Source: Conidiobolus incongruus B7586
Lineage: Eukaryota; Entomophthoromycota; Entomophthoromycetes; Entomophthorales; Conidiobolaceae
Direction of reading: 5' to 3'
DNA: 14,165 nucleotides
Assembly: GCA_000697335.1 (NCBI GenBank)
Contig: JNEM01006237.1
Span: 1 to 14,165 of the forward strand
Made by a program: the position numbers and the translations under genes. The notes below the pieces were generated by a model. The model was given only the letters and a program-made list of their open reading frames with translations, was not told the DNA's origin and made no database searches. Shown here one piece after another: positions 1-9,783 of this stretch (within the stretch, counting starts at the first letter, position 1; every line of letters starts with the position of its first letter).

Positions 1-1162
1 AATAATAAAATTTCTTATTAATTATAATTATATATTTTTTATTATATTGGTTCTTATTATTTATTTTGAAAATTATTATAATATTTTATAATATTAAATT
101 AAAATATTATAATATTGTTTAAATCAAATTAATTAACTCAGCAAATGAACTATAATCAAAAGGATTTATATCTAATAAATATAATGATAATGATTATTTT
201 TATAGGTTGAATAATTTGATTTAAAAATGAAATTTAGTAATATTTTAATTTAATATTTTTAAAATTCAAAATGCAGTTTTGAAGATAAATTATAAAAACC
301 TATTTAAAAGGGCTAAGTAATTAACATTGATATGGAATTCTATTATTGAAAAACAAGCAAGTTATTAAATATCAAAAAAAATTTATTTTTGATTTTATTT
401 ATTAAATATAAAATTAATGAACTTAATTTTTAAATCACTAAAATATTGACATTACACAAAAATTATAATAGTCCCATAAAATACTTAATAAAATTATTAT
501 ATAAAAATTATGTTAATCATTAATTTTCTTAAAAATATCAATAAATTCATAATAATTAATAATTAATTTTAAGTTATTAATATAAAAATTTGGAAAATTT
601 AATATTCTGCCCAAATCCAAATAAAAATAAATCAAGGTTAATTTGTTGATTTCGGTATTAATAACGAAGCATTAATATATTTTATAAACTAAGCTTTTAG
701 ACGATGATTATTAATCTTTTTCATTTATAAGTTTTTTACAGCAAATTCTTTATGTATATATCAATAAATATTTAAGAAATCAAAAATTTCATTTTTGAAT
801 TTGGTTTTTAGATGATTGTTTTCAAAAAAAATACTAAAAATAGTTTGAAATGAAATTTTACATAAAATTTTAGTCATGATTGATAGAGTATTTGAGAATC
901 AATGAAAATTTTAAGGAAATATGACCAAAGTATTATTTATTGATAGAATAGTTTGTTTTTCATTAAATAGAATGACCGAATTGAAAACAAAATTAAGTAA
1001 CAACTCTGAATATGAAAAAAATTCAATATAAAAATTTCTATTGTTATTTAATTAAAGTTTATCATAGAATAATGAATTCAATAAAATTAAAAAGTTAGAA
1101 TTACCTGAAACTTGCGCAATAATGATGCACAGAGTTAAATTCTAAATAAAAAATGAGGCTAT
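1..1162. other. AT-rich intergenic / downstream region of eIF5A copy 1
   Basis: No open reading frame with recognisable content and no structured RNA was seen. A CCCATAA motif occurs at 473-479 inside a 22-nt stretch that matches, with one mismatch, a stretch upstream of the eS10 gene (see findings). Positions 1101-1162, just beyond the eIF5A stop codon, are slightly GC-richer and probably belong to its 3' UTR. Confidence 0.6.
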
Positions 1163-1167
1163 TTATT
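1162..1167 (-). terminator. Putative poly(A) signal overlapping the eIF5A copy 1 stop
   Basis: AATAAA on the minus strand overlaps the TAA stop codon of eIF5A copy 1. The same hexamer overlaps the stop of copy 2, and eS10 carries AATAAATAGC just after its stop, as does copy 1. The role in 3' end formation is inferred from the hexamer; no transcript ends are visible here. Confidence 0.4.
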
Positions 1168-1630
1168 TAGTGGATTGACGAACGGACAAAGCGTGCTCTT
1201 CACCCATAGCAGAAACAACGGTAACAAGAACATCACCTTCGGCGTTTTCGAAAGCTTCTTCAATTTGTTGACCAATTTCTCCTTCAGGAAGACGGACATC
1301 ATCCTTCATATTACCATCACTGTCCATCAAATTCAAGAAACCATCATCAATGTTGATTAAGGTGTATTCGTTACGACCAACATTAGGGACATCCATGTTG
1401 TGAGTAGAGGGAGAAACATCTTCGTACTTCTTACCAGTGAAGATATCAATAGCAACCAAGTTAACCTTAGCGTGTCCGTGCTTACCAGTCTTGGAGGTGG
1501 ACATATCGACAATCTTACAGGGACGACCTTTGATAACAACGTGTCCGTTCTTACGTAAAGCGGAACATTGCATGGGGTAAGTAAGGGAAGCTCCGGAGGA
1601 GGCTTGTTCGAAAGTATGATCGTCTTCCAT
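1163..1630 (-). CDS. eIF5A: Translation factor eIF5A, copy 1 (hypusine-containing)
   Basis: This encodes a 155-residue eIF5A, the cytosolic factor that binds the ribosomal E site, relieves stalls at proline-rich and other slow motifs, and aids termination. The protein has the family's usual length and order: an N-terminal SH3-like domain (about residues 18-83), then an OB-fold domain to the C-terminus. The hypusine loop [12 protein letters not shown] is intact; Lys50 is the residue deoxyhypusine synthase and hydroxylase would modify. There are no introns. Codons favour C-ending and GC-rich forms, as expected for high expression. The ATG at 1630 is chosen because it matches the family N-terminus and the only usable start of copy 2. 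The frame stays open further upstream with an in-frame ATG at 1678, which would add 16 residues ([16 protein letters not shown]); I regard that as 5' UTR. The protein is identical to copy 2 at 3109-3576. Confidence 0.96.
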   Translation of the reverse strand: MEDDHTFEQASSGASLTYPMQCSALRKNGHVVIKGRPCKIVDMSTSKTGKHGHAKVNLVAIDIFTGKKYEDVSPSTHNMDVPNVGRNEYTLINIDDGFLNLMDSDGNMKDDVRLPEGEIGQQIEEAFENAEGDVLVTVVSAMGEEHALSVRQSTK

Positions 1631-1700
1631 TGTAATATAATCTATTGATTTGTGTGAAGGCTGCTGAGAGAGGTTCATTTCCCATAATTCTTCCAAAATT
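1631..1700 (-). promoter_or_regulatory. 5' leader of eIF5A copy 1 with pyrimidine tract and acceptor-like site
   Basis: On the minus strand the leader contains CCTCTCTCAG followed by CAGCCTTCACAC, GC-rich compared with its surroundings. The tract ends in CAG and resembles a 3' splice site; a GTAATTTT about 39 nt upstream (near 1706) could be its donor. If it is spliced, the in-frame upstream ATG at 1678 would be removed, supporting the start at 1630. The alternative is a pyrimidine-rich transcription start. Both readings are inference. Confidence 0.3.
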
Positions 1701-3107
1701 ACATAAATAACTAATTTAAAATATTAAATTATGGGTTTCTCCTCAACATTTTTCATTCAAATTTCTTTATTCTGTTTCAATTCAATTAAGAACAATAATA
1801 ATAGCACAATAAACAATATATCAATGATTATATAACATACAATTAAATAAACCATATATATATTTATAATCAAAGCACGAATTACATTATTGAGAATACA
1901 AAAAAATATTATAATAAAATATATATTCAAATTTATATATTTAATTAATCAATATTTATGATGTAATTCTTAAGGAATTCTATAAAAAAGATACACACTT
2001 CATATATCTAGATTTTTATAATATAATGTATAATCATTAAGTATATAAATTTAATATAAAATCATCTAATTCTAATCAATAAATAATATTAAATTTTAAT
2101 ATTTTTCACAATATATTGGATTATTGAAAGTTTAAAACTATATTAAAATTAATTTTTGGATCTATAAAGATTGATTGTAAACATGAAATTTTAAAAAATA
2201 GTTGCAAAATAAAAACCTACTAAAATTATTTTAATAAAACATACAGATTTATCAAGTGTAAATAAAACATGTAATCGAATAAATTAGGATATTAATATGA
2301 AATGAAAGATATAATTTTTTTAAAAATTCAATTTTGTAGAGTAATGAAATTTATATACTCCATGAAGATTTCAAATTGAAAATTTTAGTTTGCATTTATC
2401 AATTGTAACAAAGAACAATTATATAAAAACAGCTTGGAGATCTAATCTAATGATAATCTATATTAAGATAATAACTTGAGACAATAAAAAGATTGAGAAA
2501 ACAATCTGATATATTTTGGTTAAAGTAAATGCTATCAATAAAATAATACGACGAAGTGAAATATAGAGGATATTTTAAGTTGAATGTTATAATGAATTGA
2601 AAATTGATATAAATGTTAAAAAGAGTATTTTAATGAATTATAGCTGTAGTTCTCGAATGAAAGTAAACTAAGTGAAAGTGATAAAATGAATAAAATGATT
2701 AAAGAATCAAAACTAATAAAAGCAATGATAAAGAGTAAATTGATATCAGGATCTATATCGGGAAAAAGTATATTAAATATTCAAATCGGTGTGAAGAAGG
2801 AAACGAAAAAAACAAAGTTGTATAAAATCGAAACGATGTTATAAAGTGTTATTAGTACATATGGTTAATAATAAAAAGAAAGTACAATGGAAACAATACC
2901 ATGTGAAAGAAATTTAAAAAGTAAATATTAAATGTTAATTCAAATCTGACAAGGTTCATTATTGATAAATAATTCTAATAACACTAAAATATCGAATGTC
3001 GATAAGTATAGGAGAGGTATAAATAATCAAATGAATAAAATATTTACCTTATTCCCGAGGCAATTGTGAATTATTTAACAACTGAAAAGAAAAAACAAAA
3101 TGTACAG
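1701..3107. other. Intergenic region between the two eIF5A genes
   Basis: This is AT-rich DNA holding the promoter side of copy 1 and the 3' side of copy 2. The two genes' flanks show no similarity here. From about 2560 to 2940 the plus strand is purine-rich and contains an open stretch of 65 codons (2650-2844; first ATG at 2686, 52 residues), lysine-rich with no recognised domain. I do not call it a gene. Confidence 0.5.
1729..1735 (-). promoter_or_regulatory. CCCATAA motif upstream of eIF5A copy 1
   Basis: CCCATAA lies on the sense strand 105 nt upstream of the ATG and is followed by an AT-rich tract. Similar motifs occur 92, 180 and 150 nt upstream of eIF5A copy 2, the DEAH helicase and eS10. 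It is a candidate TATA-like core promoter element, with no experimental support visible. Confidence 0.3.
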
Positions 3108-3113
3108 TTTATT
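3108..3113 (-). terminator. Putative poly(A) signal overlapping the eIF5A copy 2 stop
   Basis: AATAAA on the minus strand overlaps the TAA stop codon, as in copy 1. Beyond it the sequence diverges from copy 1. The assignment rests on the hexamer and its position only. Confidence 0.4.
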
Positions 3114-3576
3114 TAGTGGATTGACGAACGGACAAGGCGTGTTCTTCACCCATAGCAGAAACAACGGTAACAAGAACATCACCTTCGGCGTTTTCGAAAG
3201 CTTCTTCAATTTGTTGACCAATTTCTCCTTCAGGAAGACGGACATCATCCTTCATATTACCATCACTGTCCATCAAATTCAAGAAACCATCATCAATGTT
3301 GATTAAGGTGTATTCGTTACGACCAACATTAGGGACATCCATGTTGTGGGTAGAGGGAGAAACATCTTCGTACTTCTTACCAGTGAAGATATCAATAGCA
3401 ACCAAGTTAACCTTAGCGTGTCCGTGCTTACCAGTCTTGGAGGTGGACATATCGACAATCTTACAGGGACGACCTTTGATAACAACGTGTCCGTTCTTAC
3501 GTAAAGCGGAACATTGCATGGGGTAAGTAAGGGAAGCTCCGGAGGAGGCTTGTTCGAAAGTATGATCGTCTTCCAT
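3109..3576 (-). CDS. eIF5A: Translation factor eIF5A, copy 2 (hypusine-containing)
   Basis: This is a second complete, intronless eIF5A gene encoding the same 155-residue protein as copy 1, including the hypusine loop with Lys50 and the full OB-fold domain. The start at 3576 is firm: an in-frame stop lies a few codons upstream with no other ATG between. At the DNA level the two copies differ at three positions only (3136, 3142 and 3349 here, against 1190, 1196 and 1403), all silent third-base changes. Similarity stops at the start and stop codons, so the 5' and 3' flanks, including regulatory DNA, are unrelated. The genes are in tandem, 1478 nt apart, and both point away from the helicase gene. 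Both appear functional; different promoters could give different expression, as with the paired eIF5A genes of budding yeast. Confidence 0.96.
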   Translation of the reverse strand: MEDDHTFEQASSGASLTYPMQCSALRKNGHVVIKGRPCKIVDMSTSKTGKHGHAKVNLVAIDIFTGKKYEDVSPSTHNMDVPNVGRNEYTLINIDDGFLNLMDSDGNMKDDVRLPEGEIGQQIEEAFENAEGDVLVTVVSAMGEEHALSVRQSTK

Positions 3577-3662
3577 TATGTATAATTAATTCTAAAATAT
3601 AGATTAGTGTCTTTCAAGATTATTCATTCAACAAATTTAATCAATACATTCATTCAATAAAA

Positions 3663-3668
3663 TATGGG
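3663..3668 (-). promoter_or_regulatory. CCCATA motif upstream of eIF5A copy 2
   Basis: CCCATATT on the sense strand sits 92 nt upstream of the ATG. It is the most divergent of the four gene-proximal examples (T instead of A after CCCATA). It is a candidate core promoter element by position and recurrence. Confidence 0.28.
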
Positions 3669-5366
3669 AATGTCATTAGACTGAAAAAATTTACCAATTT
3701 TGACTAATTCATCGAATTGATTGGTTAAAAAAATTTCCAAAGTTTTGATTGATTAGTATTGGACAGTTGCAAAAATCTTCAAGTTTTATTCATATTCCAT
3801 ACTTATTTAATTTATCTAATTGGGTAAACATGAGAACAAATTTAAGATAAACCTTTTAGATTCTTTTCAAAATTAAAAGTTCAAATATTACATTTGTCAA
3901 TCTAGCCTTGATATATTCTGTATCAATCTATTGAAATCAGCTATTACTAAAAGCTAATATGATATAGATAATGATTCAATTGAATTAGTAAAATCATTTA
4001 ATAATTTTTACCAGTGTTTTTCGATTTGTTGACATCACAAGTTTCTAAATACCATAAAACAAACAAATTTTAAAATTTGAAATTTGAATTTTCAAGAATA
4101 AAGTTTATATTGGCTTTAAATTATTGATTAGATATTTTTTTACTTTGTTCAGTGATTAATTTACAGTGATATATTATAAAGACCAATTTAATTCAATAAA
4201 TGTTGGAATTTATTGGTACTACAAGATATTAGATCTTGATGATGTTATTAGATAATCTGAATTTTTTCCTTTGGTATCTCGCTATATTTCAATTTGTCAA
4301 ATAAAATACTGATTGCTTTCTTTGCAAATAATTATTTTATAATATATATATATATATTTTAAATAAATAATATGTAATTATTCAATAATATTTTTATCAA
4401 TAAAATTTGCTAATTAATATTCTTAATATAAGTTTAAAAAGATTAAAATTTAAATTAATTATATTCAGAAATTTGAAGATTTTATAAAATAGAATATATA
4501 TTAATAATGAATGAATAAAAATTTTACCATCATAAAGTATAATACCTGGTTATTTTCATAATTTGATTTTTTTAATTTTTATCGTTGATATTCATCACCT
4601 TTAAATATTTTTGAGTGACTTTGATTAAACAACATAGCATAAAAAGAAAAAAGAAAAAATGAATTGTGAACTAATACATAATGTTGAAGATTCATAATAT
4701 TTGCATAATATTAAATATTAGTAATTTTATAACAGGTTATTATCAAATATTAAATATAAACATATTGATCAGCATGGATTCCATGTAATTTTTTTAATTA
4801 CATTGCTTTTGGAGCTGATATTTGAATATATAAACAAAACAAATATTATTGAATCTTTATGATATAGTGATTTCCAATTCTATTTAACTTAATGATCTAA
4901 CAATATTTAATTCATTTATATGTGAAATTTAAAATCATTTAATAATTTGTTAGTTTATAACTGATCATATATATATTTGTTAGTAATTGATTAAACCTTG
5001 TCATTTCAAAAAAATTCAAATAATATTGATTGTAATTTTTTTTATATTATTAGAAACTAAATCTAAAAAATATTTAATCACCAAAACTATAAGGAATCTT
5101 ATCAAATTTCATTTCATGTTTTATATTTTTTGATTTCAATATATGATATTTTACTTATTCTATTGTTTGATAAATTGTGATTTAGAAAAAAAATCAGATA
5201 TACATTATGTTCGAATTATTTAAAATAATTCAATTATCATCAATATTGATTATAAATTAATACATTACAAAATTATTCTAGTATAATGATTTTTAATTTT
5301 TTAAAAAAATTAATCACAAGTTACTAGGTGATACTCGTTACATTAATTAAAAATTAATTGGAACAA

Positions 5367-5373
5367 CCCATAA
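5367..5373 (+). promoter_or_regulatory. CCCATAA motif upstream of the DEAH helicase
   Basis: CCCATAA followed by ATATT lies 180 nt upstream of the helicase ATG on the sense strand. It is one of four such motifs placed 92-180 nt before start codons in this window. A promoter role is inferred. Confidence 0.3.
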
Positions 5374-5448
5374 ATATTAGAATGATCAAAACTAACATAT
5401 TAACTCTCTTAATATAAAAAATTCTAGTTAAAATAAATATCCAAAATC

Positions 5449-5450
<2 letters not shown>

Positions 5451-5489
<39 letters not shown>
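5451..5489 (+). repeat. (TAA)13 microsatellite
   Basis: Thirteen uninterrupted TAA units lie 57 nt before the helicase start codon, between the candidate promoter motif and the ATG, so it is probably within or beside the 5' UTR. Such a perfect tract is likely to vary in length between strains. Confidence 0.95.
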
Positions 5490-5492
<3 letters not shown>

Positions 5493-5546
5493 GATAACAA
5501 ACTAAATAAATTAAAATTAATTTAATTTAATATTTAAAATAATCAA

Positions 5547-8074
5547 ATGACAAAAACTAAACCCAAGAATATAAACTTTCACGATGATAGTAGCGGTTCG
5601 GATCCCGAAATAGAAATCTCTGAAGAACCTCCCCAAAAGCAGCAACAGACTCAAGCTAAATATTTACAGCAGCAGAAGCAAAATTTACAACAATTTAGGA
5701 AAAATCTCCCTATTTACAGTGGAAGAGAGGAAATTGTGAATTATATTCGTAAGAATGAAGTGACTATTATCGTGGGAGAGACGGGGAGTGGTAAAACTAC
5801 CCAAATTCCTCAGTATTTGTATGAGGAGAAGTTTACCAGTGGCAATAAGATGATTGGTGTAACTCAGCCTCGTAAAGTTGCTGCAGTGTCGTTGGCTGGG
5901 AGAGTCGCTCAGGAAGTTGGAACTACAGTTGGTGATGTTGTAGGATATTCCGTCCGTTTTGATAATTGTTGTAGCGATAAAACGAGGATTAAATACGTTA
6001 CGGATGGTATGTTACTCAGAGAGAGTTTGATGGATTCCAATTTCGATCAATATAGTGTAATTATCCTGGACGAAGCTCATGAGCGTACATTAAGAACTGA
6101 TGTATTGTTGGGTTTGTGTAAAGAAGCTTTGGCAAAGCGTAGAAAGACTAAAAACCCCTTAAAGTTAGTAGTCATGAGTGCTACTTTGCAAGCTGATAAA
6201 TTTTCAGATTTCTTTAACAAGTAATTCATATAACATTTTTAATTTATGATCGATGATTAATCTATGATGTTTTTAGTGCTCCTATATTATGGGTTGAAGG
6301 TAGAACATATCCAGTAAAAATGATGTATACAGTGACACCATACCCCGATTATTTGGATGCATGTATCTTGACCACATTCCAAATTCATTTAACACAGCCC
6401 ATGGGAGATATCCTAGTGTTTTTAACGGGTCAAGAAGAGATCGAATCTTTAGAAAAAGCTATCAAAGAATATGCTGAAAAACTTCCTCCATCAACTACTA
6501 AAGTAATTTTATTACTTTTAATAATATTTTATTATATATTAATCCTTTTTATAGTTGGTAGTTGCTACACTATTCGCCAATTTACCATCTAGTCAACAGC
6601 AAAAAACTTTGACTCCTTTGCCCAAAGGTCAACGTAAAGTGATTTTAAGTACGAATATTGCTGAAACTTCCTTAACAATTCCCAATGTTAAATACATTAT
6701 TGATCCTGGATTGGCTAAGGTCAGAGGATTTGATTCCAACCTAGGTAGTTTTGAATTTTGCTATTTGTTATTGTTAATTTACTAATATTTTATAAAGGTA
6801 TTGAATCTTTGCTCGTGCAGCCTATTTCTCAAAGCGGTGCTCAGCAGAGAGCGGGTAGAGCTGGAAGAGAAGTAATATATTTATATCATATACTATTATT
6901 TAAGTTTATTAATAAAATATTAGGCACCTGGTACCTGTTACAGATTGTACACTGAAGAAACGTTTCAATCTATGGCAACTGAAGATATTCCAGAAATCCA
7001 AAGGTAAAAAAAACATCAATTTAAAATCGCTTTGACTAACCTATAATATAATTCAATAGATGTAACTTAGCCTTTGCAGTATTGACTCTCAAGGCATTTG
7101 GAATCAAAGATATCCTAAAATTCCCCTTTATGACGCCACCTCAGCGTAAAAGCCTCATTTTAGCACTCGAGCATCTCTATTCTCTCAATGCACTTGATAA
7201 CTCTGGCGAATTGACGCAACTCGGTCGCGATATGTCATCATTCCCACTAGAACCTCGATTCGCCAAAATTTTAATCGAATCCAAAGTAATATGAACACTA
7301 ATTGTATTTTATTATTGAATACTGACAATGTTTTAGAAATATGGATGTACTGATCCAGTTCTGACTATTTTATCATTACTTTCCGTGGATAATTTATTTT
7401 ATTCGTCGAGTGAGAATAGGGAACAAGCTCAAGAAGCTAAAAAGAAATTTATTAATACAACTGGTAAATTATATATTATTTTTTTATTTGAATTATAGCA
7501 TTGAATTATATTATTAGGCGATCATCTCACCTATCTCAACATTTATAAAGCTTACAAATCGCACAACGGATCTTCGGCATGGTGCAAGAAGAACTATATT
7601 AATAAGCGATCTATGAATTATGTGGACGAGATTAAAACTCAGTTAGTGAATCATTGTGAACGTCTCGGTATTGATCCCAAAACTACTACAGATGACAGCC
7701 AAACCATTTTGCAGTGTATGCTAACTGGTAACTTTATGAATACTGCTCTCTTGCAACCTGATGGCACATATAGATCGGTGATGGGAAAACAGGTGATTTT
7801 ATTTTTTTTAATTGATTGTTATCATTGTATTAATTTATTCCATTCAAATTTATAGAAAGTCAACATTCATCCCATGTCAACTATCTTTACCAAAAAACCA
7901 GAAGCTGTAATGTACAATGAACTGGTAATTCATCACTTTCTATCGTTTAATTCATTTTATTAACATTGAATATAGATCTTCACAACAAAACATTATATGA
8001 GAGGAATCTCGATCATCCTACCTCAGTGGATTGTTCAATCAGCACCTCATTATTTGGGGAAAAAATCCAATTAA
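5547..8074 (+). CDS. DHX33: DEAH-box RNA helicase, DHX33/Dhr2 type (10 exons)
   Basis: This is an ATP-dependent RNA helicase; family members DHX33 (animals) and Dhr2 (yeast) are nucleolar and act in rRNA synthesis or processing. Exons: 5547-6220, 6277-6502, 6555-6744, 6798-6871, 6924-7003, 7060-7285, 7337-7463, 7518-7792, 7856-7924, 7976-8074. Joined, they give 679 residues, close to the roughly 700 usual for DHX33. Motifs in order: I GETGSGKT (77-84), Ia TQPRKVAA (106-113), II DEAH (175-178), III SAT (211-213), V STNIAETS (332-339), [10 protein letters not shown] (380-387). After these come the winged-helix/ratchet region and a C-terminal OB-fold (LQPDGTY; ending [12 protein letters not shown]), matching DHX33 rather than Prp2/16/22/43. 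The N-terminus (1-50) is acidic, then Gln-rich, and poorly conserved. All nine introns are GT-AG, 51-63 nt, several with CTAAC or CTGAC branch-like sites. Splice sites were chosen by frame and homology. All catalytic motifs are intact. Confidence 0.93.
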
Positions 8075-8535
8075 ATTATATATAGAGATATAGATATAAT
8101 AAAATTGATATTATTATTGGACATATATTCCAATATTCATATGGTATTGGATTTGGTTTATTTTTATGGTTAAAGGGATAATATATATTAATTGATTTGA
8201 AAATGGTTTGAAATATAAGATTAAAAATGAGAATACCCAATCTATTAGCTATTCATAAGCTTAATAATAAAAGGAAATATATTTGTATTTTTAGTTATTT
8301 TCATAATATTTTAACTGTTTTATTACATCATATCCTTTATCATCAAACTTTTATATTTATTTCAACCAATCAGCTAATTAACATTTCAATAAAAAATTTA
8401 TCAAATCAAATCAATCCATCTCAAAAACCCATTCAATTGATTTGAATCCCAACTGATATTTAAATTCCAACTATTCAGTAACTTTTGCATTTTTAACAAG
8501 AAAAATTTAATAAATATAATAAAAAAAATAAAAAG
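8075..8535 (+). other. Intergenic, helicase to unknown gene
   Basis: AATAAA lies at 8098-8103, 24 nt after the helicase stop. A 72-codon open frame (8227-8445) has a composition like the surrounding AT-rich DNA and no recognisable content, so it is not called. A weak CCCATT at 8428-8433, 108 nt before the next ATG, resembles the CCCATA motif of the other genes. Confidence 0.45.
8098..8103 (+). terminator. Putative poly(A) signal of the helicase gene
   Basis: AATAAA lies 24 nt downstream of the helicase TAA stop, a plausible position for 3' end formation. Such hexamers are frequent by chance in DNA this AT-rich. Confidence 0.3.
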
Positions 8536-9783
8536 ATGACACTATCATCAGATAATTTTATAAGTGAATCGGATATGTCTGAATTAACTTCAGAACTTTC
8601 AGAATTGACAGAGATGGAAGTGGATGAAAAGACTGAAGTTCAACAAAACGAAATTATTACTATTATAAATAACAATCATATAGTACAAGACAAACAAAGT
8701 GAAAATAATAAGAATGAAAAAGTAAATGTGAATCAAAATATTAATATTAAAAAAGAAATTGAAGAACCCAATTTTAATACTAAAGAATTAACTCCTCAAA
8801 GTACTACAAATTCTTCAACTAAAAGGATAGATAATAGTAAGAAAAATGGTAAATTTATTAAACTCATTTTGAAATATATTTATATTATTAAATTCTTCAA
8901 TAATATTTAATTTGTTTCAGAATTACGTAGGATTAAAGAGTAATATATATAATATATTTATTTTCATATATACAAATATTAATTATCAATAATTAATAGA
9001 TTAGAATCGATTATAAAATTAGATAATTGGACTCAAGACTTTCAAAAAGGTTTTATTAATTATATAAATATATGTATATAATAATCAACAATTTTTTTGC
9101 AACATTAGATCCTATTTCAAGTGAAGAGATAAAAGCATTGGAAGGCATATATTTGAAGCAATTAATTAAAATGGGATTAAGATATCCCCACTTAAAGCAA
9201 TTAAATTTATCCAAAGAATTTATGGAAGCTAATGCTTCTAAAATTCCCCAAATGAATGGAAGTTACAAAACATTTGAAGACCTCAACAACACTAATCAAC
9301 CATCTAGTGCAAACGTCAGGATATCCGAAAGATTCAAAAATCAAATCAAATCAAAACTCACTAAAGTTCCAACCAATCCGAATCCATCATTCAACCATCA
9401 TTCTCCCGTTTTTCATCGAAATCACTCTTTCAATGGGTTTAATAGATCCAATAATATCTTCCAATCCCCCCATTTCCAATCACCAGCACCTCCTGTTCCA
9501 TTCCATTCAAGGTAAATCCCCATTTTTCCATTTTTAACTGATATTTCATACCTATTTTAGACTTGGACCTTCAACACCTCGTCCCCGAGGTGGATATCAC
9601 AATACCAACTTCCGATATTCTAACCCCAACACCTTCACTCCTCCATTAGCTCACAACTGGACCAACGTTATCCCAAACGACACAAACGAATTTCAAGACA
9701 ATGACCAATATCACCCCATCCAGAATTTTGAGTATGTCTTTAATCAATTTCCAGATCGTCACCGCCATCCCGTCAGTTTTTAA
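8536..9783 (+). CDS. Unrecognised 335-residue low-complexity protein (5 exons)
   Basis: I do not recognise this protein. Exons 8536-8848, 8921-8939, 9000-9049, 9109-9511 and 9561-9783 join in one frame to 335 residues; introns are 72, 60, 59 and 49 nt, all GT-AG. Residues 1-35 are acidic and Ser/Thr/Glu-rich (repeated SELTSELSELTEME), and 36-104 are Asn/Lys/Gln-rich and probably disordered. Residues about 105-180 are the only part that looks folded: predicted helices with LRRIKELESIIKLDNW and then EEIKALEGIYLKQLIKMG. Residues 190-335 are rich in Asn, Pro, His, Phe and Arg, with PRPRGGYHNTNFRY, suggestive of an RNA-binding or scaffold tail. No signal peptide or membrane segment is visible. The third intron starts GTTTTA, a weak donor, and exon 2 is only 19 nt, so the middle of the model is the least certain part. 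Codons are A/T-ending, unlike eIF5A and eS10. Confidence 0.72.

Larger units (their letters stand above)
3577..5546. other. Divergent intergenic region, eIF5A copy 2 / DEAH helicase
   Basis: This is about 1.97 kb of AT-rich DNA between divergently transcribed genes, so it should hold both promoters. It contains short TA runs near 4342-4356, the CCCATA motifs near both gene ends, and a TAA microsatellite close to the helicase start. No coding stretch, tRNA or recognisable ncRNA was seen. Confidence 0.5.

Noticed and set aside
1038-1104. Minus-strand GTAATTCTAAC...CAATAG beyond the eIF5A copy 1 stop, like a 3' UTR intron.
   Set aside because: The CTAAC lies near the donor instead of near the acceptor, and GT/AG pairs are frequent in AT-rich DNA. 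The eS10 case is far better.
1111-1136. TTGCGCAATAATGATGCACA resembles the U6 snRNA stretch around TGCGCAA and ATGACAC.
   Set aside because: U6 is extremely conserved, and the ACAGAGA box, the rest of the catalytic region and the terminal structure are absent nearby.
1175-1539. Other open frames on both strands across eIF5A copy 1, repeated across copy 2.
   Set aside because: They are out-of-frame or antisense shadows of the conserved eIF5A frame and show no family resemblance.
4233-4260. TTGATGATG followed by CTGA, like box C and box D of a snoRNA.
   Set aside because: The boxes are only about 20 nt apart, the first purine of box C is missing and there is no terminal stem.
8227-8445. A 72-codon open frame between the helicase and the unknown gene.
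   Set aside because: Its composition equals the flanking AT-rich DNA and it has no domain or conserved start context.
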